From JBATTK01 sp049670505 (GTDB taxonomy: Bacteria; Bacteroidota; Bacteroidia; Flavobacteriales; Flavobacteriaceae), in the NCBI GenBank assembly GCA_049670505.1, contig JBATTK010000013.1, forward strand, positions 26,619 to 90,618: 64,000 bases of DNA, in the 5' to 3' direction. The notes beneath the pieces were generated by a model. The model saw only the letters and a program-made list of their open reading frames with translations, made no database searches and was not told where the DNA came from. This document shows positions 34,460-42,798 of this stretch, in pieces. Position 1 is the first letter of the stretch. Each line of letters opens with the position of its first letter. Position numbers and translations under genes: made by a program.

Positions 34460-35224
34460 CTATTTTTTCTGAAGCTTATCTACAAAAGCCTTCATTTTTT
34501 GACGAATTGGGGGAGACCACCATAAGCTTATGGCCTCTTCCAAATCTTTAGATCCATCCGTTTCCAAATTATCTAACCAGTTACTGCGCAATTTCTGTTT
34601 GGTATTTCTAAAAATAGTTTCATCGGCACCCAAAAATCGTTTCATTTTCTGTTCCGCCGTGGGCAACACTTCCTCTAGAGGAACTACTTCGTTCACCAAA
34701 CCACATGCCAAGGCCTCTTGAACATTCAATAGCTTTCCATCCAAAATATACGAATGCGCACGACCCTTACCGATCCAAAAGGCATAAGCGTTCACCAAAT
34801 TATTGGAAATCTGTATGTTCACTGCCACTTCGTTGAGTCCAATGGTATACTTCTCTCCGGCAGCCATAATCCGATAATCCGCCGCAATGGCCAATACACA
34901 AGCTCCTGCAGGCGCATAGCCCGTTATAGCGGCGACCAAGGGCTTTGGAAAAGTGGCCAATTGGATATGTAGGGACCCAAAAGCGGTGAAAAACGATTGG
35001 ATCTGCCGTTCGTTATAGCCATAAAGTTCGATAACATCCAATCCGGCAGAGAAAAAATGGGGTATGCCCGCTAGAATAACACCTTTTACGGATGCATCCT
35101 GCAGTAAATCCGTAAAAACCGCGCTAAGCTCATTAACCATTTGATGGTTGATGGCATTTACCTTACCCCTGTTCAGTTGAACAATTGCGTAGTTTTCTTT
35201 TTTTGATAGTTGTATCGTATTCAT
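34460..35224 (-). CDS. Enoyl-CoA delta-isomerase (ECI1-like crotonase)
   Basis: A 254-residue crotonase-fold enzyme. The oxyanion loop is FFSAGLD (57-63). The PAGACVLAIAADYRI and YTIGLNE segments (residues 105-119 and 126-132) resemble the mitochondrial delta3,delta2-enoyl-CoA isomerase ECI1. Glu132 is kept, but the second glutamate of true hydratases is Val110. An isomerase moving a 3-enoyl double bond to position 2 is therefore better supported than a hydratase. This matters for the proposed 4-hydroxyacyl pathway. Confidence 0.8.
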   Translation of the reverse strand: MNTIQLSKKENYAIVQLNRGKVNAINHQMVNELSAVFTDLLQDASVKGVILAGIPHFFSAGLDVIELYGYNERQIQSFFTAFGSLHIQLATFPKPLVAAITGYAPAGACVLAIAADYRIMAAGEKYTIGLNEVAVNIQISNNLVNAYAFWIGKGRAHSYILDGKLLNVQEALACGLVNEVVPLEEVLPTAEQKMKRFLGADETIFRNTKQKLRSNWLDNLETDGSKDLEEAISLWWSPPIRQKMKAFVDKLQKK

Positions 35225-35331
35225 TTCTTCCTTTTATAGGGCGATGTCAAACATATTTTGCATTGTAGGTCTCTACTCCATTTCCACTTTGCTCAACGTG
35301 ACACACTCGACCGGACAGTACTATTTTTTTT

Positions 35332-36087
35332 CTAAAGCGATGTCCCCCCGTCCAGGGTAATGGTCTGTCCTGTAATGAATTTGGTACTATCCGAGGCAAG
35401 CCAAACAATGGCCTCCGCTATTTCGTCCGCATTTCCATATCGCTTCATGGGAATGACACTTTTGAGCATATCGTCCATATCAGGCCTGGTACTTAATAGT
35501 TTATCCAACAAGGCGGATTCCGTATAGCCGGGGCAAACAGCATTAATGCGAATATTTTTGGTGGCGTATTCCAAAGCGGCGGACTTGGTCATTCCCACGA
35601 CGGCAAATTTACTGGCACTGTAGGACAAGTTGTTCAATGAGGCTTTTAGACCGGCAAGGGAAGCCACATTTACGATATTTCCATAGCCCTGTAGCAACAT
35701 CTGTTGCAATGCCAGTTTCATACAATAAAAAACCCCTGTTTGGTTTACCGCTATCACACTATCCCAATCCTCCAAGGTATACTCCGCGGTCCGGGATAAT
35801 TTTTTTGGGCCGATACCAGCGTTGTTCACCATTATATCCAACCGTCCAAATTGCTTTAAGGTTTCGTTCACTAAAGCGTCAACTTCATCAAATTGGGCCA
35901 CATTTGCCGGAATGACTACAGCAGTCCCTCCAGAGGCAATGATTTCTTCGGCTACTGACCGTGCCTTATTGACATCGATATCCGAAACTACCACCTTTGC
36001 TTTATAATCGGCAAAATGTTTCGCCGTAGCCGCTCCTATCCCCGAGCCTGCACCCGTAACGATTACTATTTTATCTTTTACTTTCAT
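35332..36087 (-). CDS. Short-chain dehydrogenase/reductase (SDR)
   Basis: A 251-residue SDR with TGAGSGIG near residue 11, NNAG, YSASK and a C-terminal GGTSL. The substrate is not set by sequence. It starts eight bases after the DUF1330 stop codon, so it is tightly linked to the kinase/DUF1330 pair. In the lva levulinate system an SDR reduces the 4-oxoacyl-CoA to 4-hydroxyacyl-CoA; this gene is a candidate for that step. Confidence 0.87.
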   Translation of the reverse strand: MKVKDKIVIVTGAGSGIGAATAKHFADYKAKVVVSDIDVNKARSVAEEIIASGGTAVVIPANVAQFDEVDALVNETLKQFGRLDIMVNNAGIGPKKLSRTAEYTLEDWDSVIAVNQTGVFYCMKLALQQMLLQGYGNIVNVASLAGLKASLNNLSYSASKFAVVGMTKSAALEYATKNIRINAVCPGYTESALLDKLLSTRPDMDDMLKSVIPMKRYGNADEIAEAIVWLASDSTKFITGQTITLDGGTSL

Positions 36088-36095
36088 CTAATTAT

Positions 36096-36479
36096 TTATT
36101 TACAAAAAATGATTCTTGAGTCGGACAAGGCCTGTTTCCTAATATGCCCCGGATACCCCTCCATTCGGATCAATTTTAAAAAATCATTCTTGGTAGCATA
36201 GGTGACGATTAAAATTTCGTCCCAAAGCGTTTCGTCCGTAGGACCAATGATCATCAGTTTAGGCTTTCCCTTAAACGTAATATTCGCCTTGATCTTTTGA
36301 AAAAAAGGAATGGCCTTTTCCATGTATTCCTTATAGATTTCCTTTCCCGTTCTCCCGGTAGTTTCGTCTATCTCCTTATACTTTAAATAGTTGACCATAT
36401 GCAATGGACCATCATCCGAAAAAGAAGATAGTTCCTCTAAAGCTTGCCTATTAATGTCCGTGTGCAAAGTAGTACCCAT
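36096..36479 (-). CDS. DUF1330 small protein next to the kinase
   Basis: A 127-residue protein of the DUF1330 family (ferredoxin-like alpha/beta barrel dimer). It shows GPLHMVNYLKYK and a GKEIYKEYMEKAIPFF helix. Function unknown. Its first base follows the last base of the kinase gene with no spacer, a coupling that suggests the two act together. In the lva operon a small protein (LvaB) is needed for kinase activity; this could be an unrelated analogue. Confidence 0.8.
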   Translation of the reverse strand: MGTTLHTDINRQALEELSSFSDDGPLHMVNYLKYKEIDETTGRTGKEIYKEYMEKAIPFFQKIKANITFKGKPKLMIIGPTDETLWDEILIVTYATKNDFLKLIRMEGYPGHIRKQALSDSRIIFCK

Positions 36480-37547
36480 TTAATCGATTTTCGTGGTCTG
36501 AATAGCTTTTAAAGCGAGATTACAGCAGAGTTCGGCCGCCTTGTTCAATTGGGCAAAACGAGGATCGGAAGTGTATCCGTGTTTATATCTATAATAGATT
36601 TGTTGCGCGATGACCGCTATTTTAAAAAGTCCGTATGCATAATAAAAAACCAGATTATCGATGGTATTCCCGCTTTTTTGGGCATACAGCTCTACAATTT
36701 CACTTCTACCCGGATTTCCCTTAAATACAGTTGGTGACGGAATACCCTGCTTTACGAAATCATGATCACTGGCCATGGTCCAATAGCCCAAGGAAGTACC
36801 CAGATCCATTAAAGGGTCCCCTAGGGTCGCCATTTCCCAATCCAAGATGGCAATGACCTCCTTCCAAGTGTTGTCCCTAAAAACGACATTGTCATATTTA
36901 TAATCGTTATGTATTAAACTATGTCGATAATGGCCAGGCTGATTTTCCTGCATCCACCGCATTACTTTTTGGGCGGCGGGAACATCATCGGTAGCCGCTT
37001 TTAAGTATTGCTTGCCCCAGTTGGTCACTTGGCTTTCCACATAAGCTTCCGGCCTACCCAAATCCCCCAATCCCAACGCCTTATAATCTACCTGATGTAA
37101 CTCTACAAAGGTATTTAGCCAGGAATCGGCAACGGTTGGATATGCATGTTCAGGAATATCGATTTTTTGGGCTTCTTGGTAGCTTAAAATAATTCCCGCT
37201 ACTTTTTCCATAAGGTAGAAAGGGGCACCGATTACTGTCTCGTCTTCGGTATAGGCGTACATTTTAGGAACCTTTGAAAAACCTTTGCCAAGACCGCTTT
37301 GCACTTTGTATTCCCGTCCCATGTCGTGCCCTCTTTTAATGGCCCCAAAAGGTGGTCTGCGCAACACGTACTCTTTGTCCTCGATCTGTAACAAGTAGGT
37401 GAGATTGGAGTAGCCATGGGTAAATTGTTTCACGAACAAGTCAGCACGCTCATTATTGATAAGTCCGTTCCTATAAAGGAATCCTTTCAGATTGGCCTCG
37501 TGAAGTTCTTCTCCCTTCCTTACCTGCTGTCTGCTATCGTTGGTCAT
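36480..37547 (-). CDS. APH-fold phosphotransferase (ACAD10/11 kinase domain-like)
   Basis: A 355-residue kinase of the aminoglycoside-phosphotransferase fold, in the subgroup fused to ACAD10/ACAD11 in animals. The Brenner motif is His213-Asn-Asp215...Asn220 (LIHNDYKYDN), and the metal site is Asp236-Trp-Glu238 (ILDWEMATLGDP). RRPPFGAIKRGHDM near residue 63 is typical of this subgroup. Known relatives phosphorylate the 4-hydroxyl of 4-hydroxyacyl-CoA. Seven bases separate it from the ACAD gene upstream, and it abuts DUF1330 downstream. Confidence 0.88.
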   Translation of the reverse strand: MTNDSRQQVRKGEELHEANLKGFLYRNGLINNERADLFVKQFTHGYSNLTYLLQIEDKEYVLRRPPFGAIKRGHDMGREYKVQSGLGKGFSKVPKMYAYTEDETVIGAPFYLMEKVAGIILSYQEAQKIDIPEHAYPTVADSWLNTFVELHQVDYKALGLGDLGRPEAYVESQVTNWGKQYLKAATDDVPAAQKVMRWMQENQPGHYRHSLIHNDYKYDNVVFRDNTWKEVIAILDWEMATLGDPLMDLGTSLGYWTMASDHDFVKQGIPSPTVFKGNPGRSEIVELYAQKSGNTIDNLVFYYAYGLFKIAVIAQQIYYRYKHGYTSDPRFAQLNKAAELCCNLALKAIQTTKID

Positions 37548-37554
37548 GAACTAT

Positions 37555-38772
37555 TTATTGTTTAGTATGTTTGGCGATAACACTTTTTCCTAATTGATAC
37601 ATATGTACCTCATCGGGGCCATCGGCCAAACGAAGCATCCTTGCCGCTGTAAAATAGTGTGCCAAAGGTGTATCCTGACCGACCCCTTTGCCTCCATGGA
37701 TCTGAATGGCCCTATCGATTACCTTTAACGCCATATTTGGAGCCACTATCTTGATCATGGCGATAAGATCTTTTGCCTCTTTGTTGCCGGCCTTGTCCAT
37801 TTTATCAGCTGCGGAAAGGGTCAGCAAGCGTGCCTGTTCCACGTCACACTGGGATTTTGCGATTTCTTGACGGATACTACTAAAATCCTTGAATGTTTTT
37901 CCAAAGGCGATACGTTCCGCTGCCCGTTGGGACATTAATTCCAAGGAACGCTGTGCCATTCCGGTAAGCCGCATACAATGATGAATCCGCCCCGGACCCA
38001 ATCTTCCTTGGGCAATTTCAAAGCCCCTACCTTCTCCTAAAATCAGATTTTCCTTGGGTACCCTAACATTATCCAAGGTAATCTCGGCATGGCCTTCGGG
38101 AGAATCATAAAATCCAAAGACGGATAGCGCTCTTTCAATTTTCAACCCTTTTGTATCCATAGGAACCAAAACCATACTCTGTTGCTGGTGTCTTGGGGCA
38201 TCGGGGTCTGTTTTTCCCATCACAATGGCAATCTTACAATGGGGATCCATGCCCCCGGAGGACCACCATTTTCTGCCATTGATTATATAAGCGTCGCCTT
38301 CTAAAACAATGGAGGTTTCTATATTGGTGGCATCGGAAGAGGCTACTTGCGGTTCGGTCATTAAAAATGCCGACCGGATTTCGCCTTCCAACAAAGGTTT
38401 GAGCCAACGCTCTTTTTGTTCCGGGCTTCCATATTTGGCCAAGACTTCCATATTTCCGGTATCCGGAGCGCTACAATTAAACACCTCGGACGACCATATG
38501 ATTCTCCCCATGATTTCTGCCAAGGGCGCATATTCCAAATTGGACAGTCCAGGACTCCAATCACCGTAACTTTTGGGGAGGAATAAATTCCACAAACCGG
38601 CCACTTTTGCTTTTTCCTTTAGAGCATCCAAACCTGGCCAGCGTTTCCATCTATTTTCGGGATCTAGATTAAAGGCATATACTTCCTCTTCTACGGGTAG
38701 CACATGTTCTATAATAAAAGTATGTAGCTTTTCCTGAAGTGCTTTGGACCTATCGGAGTATTCAAAATTCAT
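37555..38772 (-). CDS. ACAD10/11-type acyl-CoA dehydrogenase
   Basis: A 405-residue acyl-CoA dehydrogenase fold protein. Where classical enzymes carry the catalytic YEGT motif, this one reads ADGPDEVH (383-390), the form I recall from ACAD10/11. FAD-binding segments include LMTEPQVASSDATNIET, INGRKWWSSGGMDP and FGFYDSPEGHAEI. With the neighbouring kinase it may remove phosphate from 4-phosphoacyl-CoA to give an enoyl-CoA instead of, or as well as, ordinary dehydrogenation. It starts the closely spaced core of the cluster. Confidence 0.88.
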   Translation of the reverse strand: MNFEYSDRSKALQEKLHTFIIEHVLPVEEEVYAFNLDPENRWKRWPGLDALKEKAKVAGLWNLFLPKSYGDWSPGLSNLEYAPLAEIMGRIIWSSEVFNCSAPDTGNMEVLAKYGSPEQKERWLKPLLEGEIRSAFLMTEPQVASSDATNIETSIVLEGDAYIINGRKWWSSGGMDPHCKIAIVMGKTDPDAPRHQQQSMVLVPMDTKGLKIERALSVFGFYDSPEGHAEITLDNVRVPKENLILGEGRGFEIAQGRLGPGRIHHCMRLTGMAQRSLELMSQRAAERIAFGKTFKDFSSIRQEIAKSQCDVEQARLLTLSAADKMDKAGNKEAKDLIAMIKIVAPNMALKVIDRAIQIHGGKGVGQDTPLAHYFTAARMLRLADGPDEVHMYQLGKSVIAKHTKQ

Positions 38773-38893
38773 TGTTCCCTTAGTATAAAATAATTATCGT
38801 TTCGGCCATTTGCCTTAAGCTGTCCATATCGGAAGTGAAATATCCAAGAATGAATTTAGGACGTAAAACATTACCCTTTCCAATGTTATCCGA

Positions 38894-39670
38894 TCAACCG
38901 GCGATCATATAACCTCCATCGGCGGTATACACTCCGCCTGTCATGTACGCTCCGGCATCGGATGCCAAAAGACAGACCATGCCTACCATTTCCTCTGGCA
39001 TACCCATACGACCTGTGGGCAAGGCTCGCTCCACTTTTTGCAAAATTTTCTCATTTTGCCAAAGGGCGGCACTGAATTTGGTCTTTATTAGACCAGGGCA
39101 TAATGCATTGGCACGGATTCCGTGTTTTCCCCACTCCTTGGCCTGATTTTTTGTAAGCATTAACAGGGCCGCTTTGCTGGTGCTATACAATCCCAATCCC
39201 ATTCCAGGGGTCAACGCCTCTACGGAAGCGATATTTATGATACTACCCCCCTTACGTTCTTGCATGCTGGATAAAACCAAATTGGATAACCTCCAAGGTG
39301 CTTTTACGTTTACGTCCATAATCTTATCGAAAATAGCTTCTTCGGCATCTTCCAAAGGACCAAAAATGGGGTTTATGGCCGCATTATTGATTAGGATATC
39401 CACTCCTCCCAAATCGGAAACGGTTTTATCCACCAAGGCCTTGCGTTGATCTTCTTTTCCAATATGACAGCTAATGGCGGAAGCGTTCAACCCTTCCTCC
39501 CTAAATTCCGAAACTACCGATTCACAGGCTTCTTGATCTCTACTACTAATGACTACATGGGCCCCATTTTCCGCCAATCCCCTTGCAATGGCCTTTCCTA
39601 TACCTTTGCTAGACCCCGTAATTATGGCGACTTTTCCAAGAAGGTTAAATTGTTCTTTTATGTGGGTCAT
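38894..39670 (-). CDS. Short-chain dehydrogenase/reductase (SDR)
   Basis: A 258-residue SDR with TGSSKGIG at about 18-25, INNAAINP, the catalytic Ser in NIASVE and YSTSK. C-terminal GGYMIAG. It lies between the two acyl-CoA dehydrogenase genes. Likely a hydroxyacyl or oxoacyl oxidoreductase; the direction of reaction is unknown. About 120 bases separate it from the downstream ACAD gene. Confidence 0.87.
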   Translation of the reverse strand: MTHIKEQFNLLGKVAIITGSSKGIGKAIARGLAENGAHVVISSRDQEACESVVSEFREEGLNASAISCHIGKEDQRKALVDKTVSDLGGVDILINNAAINPIFGPLEDAEEAIFDKIMDVNVKAPWRLSNLVLSSMQERKGGSIINIASVEALTPGMGLGLYSTSKAALLMLTKNQAKEWGKHGIRANALCPGLIKTKFSAALWQNEKILQKVERALPTGRMGMPEEMVGMVCLLASDAGAYMTGGVYTADGGYMIAG

Positions 39671-39831
39671 AGGTTATTATTAATTTTTATTCACAACAGA
39701 AGGAAAAGACGATTTGTTCTTTTGCTTAACATCCTTAGGGTCTTACCATATTGCAATGAATTCTAATCGGCCGAATAGAACTTTGATTACTTTTAACAAT
39801 CTTTGTTCCCGCATCTATTTTCTTATACCTT

Positions 39832-41646
39832 TTATACAAATACTTCTTTTTTGGTCTTCACTGTCAATACTTCCGTATCCATAAGTGATTCTGCTAGACT
39901 ATTTGTTTTGGGCAACTCATATTTATAGTAGAATTTCATCGTATGAATCTTACTTTCATAAAAGTCTACGGAATAGGCATTGTCACCATTTACCAAACTG
40001 GTTTTGGCATGCATGGCCATATCCAACCATAACCAGCCGATTACAATATGGCTTAGGAACTCCATAAACAAATTGGCATCCGAAAGGTATCTTTCGTAAT
40101 CGCCTTTTTGCGCAAAAGGCATTAAAAAGCCCAATACCTCTTGGGTCAATTTTAGTTTGCTTGCCAACTTATCGGCATACGGACGTAGCTCTTCGTAATT
40201 TGAGGCACCCTTTATGGTATTCATAATTTCTGCCGAAAGTAATTCCAAGGCCTTACCGTTCTCCATAGTCACTTTTCTTCCTAAAAGATCTTGGGACTGT
40301 ATACCTGTTGTTCCTTCATAGATAGCAGAGATACGGATATCGCGGTGGTATTGCTGTAGTATAAAATCAGAACAGAATCCATAACCCCCCAATACTTGAA
40401 GCCCGTTATTCACCGCCATGGCCCCTGCTTCCGAAGGGTATGTTTTTACTATGGGAATGACCATTTCCAACAGTAAATGATATTTTTTGCGTTCTTCCCC
40501 GTCCTTGGAAGTGTGTGAAATATCATGATATTTTGATGCCAGGATGACCAAGCTCAGGGAACTTTCCACAATTGATTTTTGCAGCAATAACATTCTACGC
40601 ACATCGGGATGCTCAATAATTAAACTTTGGTTTTCTTCAGGGTTCTTTTTTCCGGTACTGGTCAGTTTTCGCCCTTGTGGCCGTTCATTGGCATATTCCA
40701 GGGAGGCTTGATAAGCGGCCATGGCAATTGCTGCGGCGCCACGTCCTACCGCTATCCGCGCCCCGTTCATCATCATGAACATGTATTTTAGGCCCTGATG
40801 GGGTTGGCCCACCAGCCATCCACGGCAATCATCGGTATCGCCAAATCCCAAATGGGTAGTACAATAGCCACGTTGCCCCATTTTTTGAAAATCAGCAACG
40901 GTCATTACATCATTTTTAGTAAGGCTCCCATCGGCTTCAGGTCTGTTCTTAGGCACTACGAACAAAGAAATTCCTTTTGTTCCGGAAGGCGCCCCTTCTA
41001 TTCGTGCCAACACCAAGTGAACTATATTTTCCGTAAATTGATGATCCCCTCCGGAGATGAATATTTTTTGTCCGTTTATCTTATAATAACCCTCATCTGT
41101 AGGAATAGCTTTGGTAACGATATCTGATAACGAGCTGCCTGCTTGGGGTTCTGTAAGACACATGGTACCTCCCCATTCCCCGGAAATCATTTTAGGTACG
41201 TAAGCGGTATTGAGTGCTTCATCACCAAAATTAACGATCAATTCTGCCGCCCCAAGGGTCAATCCGGCATAACCAGGCAAATGATTATTGGCGGCATCCA
41301 AGATATATGCCGAAGCGGTATGTGCCATTGAAGGGAGCTGTAATCCCCCGTCCTTATAGTCAAAAGGGGCCGCAATCAATCCCATTTCCCCTCCCTTTTT
41401 CATCATGATATCCACTTGGGGGTGTACTATTACGGTCCCATCTTTATGATAGGCCGGGTTTTCGTCCATTTCCTTAAAATAGGGGAATAATTCCCTATCC
41501 GAGAATTCTTTCACGGAATCCAAGAACAGATGTAACGATTCTGCATCATGATCCTGATATCGCTCATTGGAAAGTATACTTTCCAAATCGTGTACTTCAT
41601 CCAACAAATACCTTAAGGTATCCATATCCATATATTCCTTTGCCAT
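39832..41646 (-). CDS. Acyl-CoA dehydrogenase, long form (~600 residues)
   Basis: A 604-residue acyl-CoA dehydrogenase with an extra C-terminal domain, like FadE5/DmdC-type enzymes. It has CLTEPQAGSSLSD, KIFISGGDH and the classical catalytic YEGT (443-446, Glu444) in AIYEGTTGIQSQDLLG. It would start beta-oxidation of a CoA ester. It is the first gene of the 13-gene same-strand run. The upstream gap to 42001 holds two short palindromes (41661-41678 and 41689-41709). Confidence 0.9.
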   Translation of the reverse strand: MAKEYMDMDTLRYLLDEVHDLESILSNERYQDHDAESLHLFLDSVKEFSDRELFPYFKEMDENPAYHKDGTVIVHPQVDIMMKKGGEMGLIAAPFDYKDGGLQLPSMAHTASAYILDAANNHLPGYAGLTLGAAELIVNFGDEALNTAYVPKMISGEWGGTMCLTEPQAGSSLSDIVTKAIPTDEGYYKINGQKIFISGGDHQFTENIVHLVLARIEGAPSGTKGISLFVVPKNRPEADGSLTKNDVMTVADFQKMGQRGYCTTHLGFGDTDDCRGWLVGQPHQGLKYMFMMMNGARIAVGRGAAAIAMAAYQASLEYANERPQGRKLTSTGKKNPEENQSLIIEHPDVRRMLLLQKSIVESSLSLVILASKYHDISHTSKDGEERKKYHLLLEMVIPIVKTYPSEAGAMAVNNGLQVLGGYGFCSDFILQQYHRDIRISAIYEGTTGIQSQDLLGRKVTMENGKALELLSAEIMNTIKGASNYEELRPYADKLASKLKLTQEVLGFLMPFAQKGDYERYLSDANLFMEFLSHIVIGWLWLDMAMHAKTSLVNGDNAYSVDFYESKIHTMKFYYKYELPKTNSLAESLMDTEVLTVKTKKEVFV

Positions 41647-42001
41647 AACCGTACTATTTTGAAGTTTATCTATACTTCAATAAAATAAAGGAATATTTAT
41701 AAAATTCCTATTAAACCAGTTTAATAAATTCCAAAATAGTAGTCATTCTTAAGATTAGATATAAAAGGTACTAAACCACTATGTATTGGAAATCCATAGG
41801 CTTTGAGTAAGTAATGAAATTAAAAATAGTTATTGGGTTACCGAGTTGTTCGTTATTTGGTCGGAACGCTTTAATAACTAATAACCTAATAACTCTTATG
41901 ACTAAAATCTTTTTGGAAACTGAAAATCTGGTACTAAAGTGTAACCCGCATGCGGAAGGTAGGGCGTAAACTAAAAATTGTGCCCAATGAACCGAAAAAA
42001 A
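41647..42001. promoter_or_regulatory. Gap upstream of the acyl-CoA cluster
   Basis: No gene. Close to the long ACAD start are GAAGT...ACTTC (41661-41678) and AGGAAT...ATTCCT (41689-41709), placed where an operator would be. No TANNTTTG element is apparent. A weak heptamer-like run of TAATAAC lies at about 41873-41895. Confidence 0.35.
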
Positions 42002-42574
42002 TTACGAAGTGGCCAGTCTTTTTCTGATTTTTGAAAGCCCAACAGGTGTAAGGCCCAAGTATGAAGCGATTAAATATTGGGGTACTCTTTGAAAAAGATC
42101 GGGTCTTTTCTGAAGTAATCGCTGATAGCGCTCTTGAGGGGTAAGGTTCTTCAGATGGTTATTCCTTCTGAACAATTGTACAAAACCATCTTGCATGGAT
42201 AGTCTGCCAAAACGTTCTAACTCATGGGAGCGGTCAAAGGACTTTTCAACATCTTCCTTTAAAATTGCATAAACAATGCAATCCTCTGTAGCGCTTAGGT
42301 AACTGGCCGATGGAATTTCCTCGATATAGGCATACAAATCCGTGAAAAAATCTCCTTCCGTAAAAAACTCCATCACCTTTGTACCGGCCCCATCCTCCGT
42401 ATAATAACATATACAACCTTTCTTCAAAAAGTAAAAGTACCTTACGTATTGATCGGGTTTAATAAGCAAATCACCTTTGTTAAAACCTATTTCCCTATAG
42501 AACTGCAAAGCGTACTCCAAGTTGGCGTCACTAATTTTGGTATAAGATCTTATTTTATTTTTTAGCTGTTCCAA
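42002..42574 (-). CDS. Crp/Fnr family transcriptional regulator
   Basis: A 190-residue cNMP-binding-fold regulator. The beta-roll domain covers about 20-125 (GDLLIKPDQYVRYFYFLKKG, FFTEGDFFTDLYAYIE) and a winged helix follows (LIASYLGLTPVGLSKIRKRL). It lacks the Fnr iron-sulphur cysteines. The cluster gene at 41646 lies downstream on the same strand with 355 bases between, and the membrane AraC gene diverges from it, so control of either is plausible. Confidence 0.87.
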   Translation of the reverse strand: MEQLKNKIRSYTKISDANLEYALQFYREIGFNKGDLLIKPDQYVRYFYFLKKGCICYYTEDGAGTKVMEFFTEGDFFTDLYAYIEEIPSASYLSATEDCIVYAILKEDVEKSFDRSHELERFGRLSMQDGFVQLFRRNNHLKNLTPQERYQRLLQKRPDLFQRVPQYLIASYLGLTPVGLSKIRKRLATS

Positions 42575-42798
42575 GGGGAGATATTAAACATAAAATCAAA
42601 AGTAAGCACAGTAGCATAGAATAACAATAGTATGGATCAAAATGAATTTTAAAAGCCCACTTTAAAACTCGGCCAAAATGCTCCGAACAAAAGCTATACG
42701 GAAAACTAAAAAAGATGTACAAGTAGGTTTTTTCGTCTTTAAAAATTGTTAAAATCTTATTTAAATATATATCTTGTAAGTAAGACACCGACAATTTC

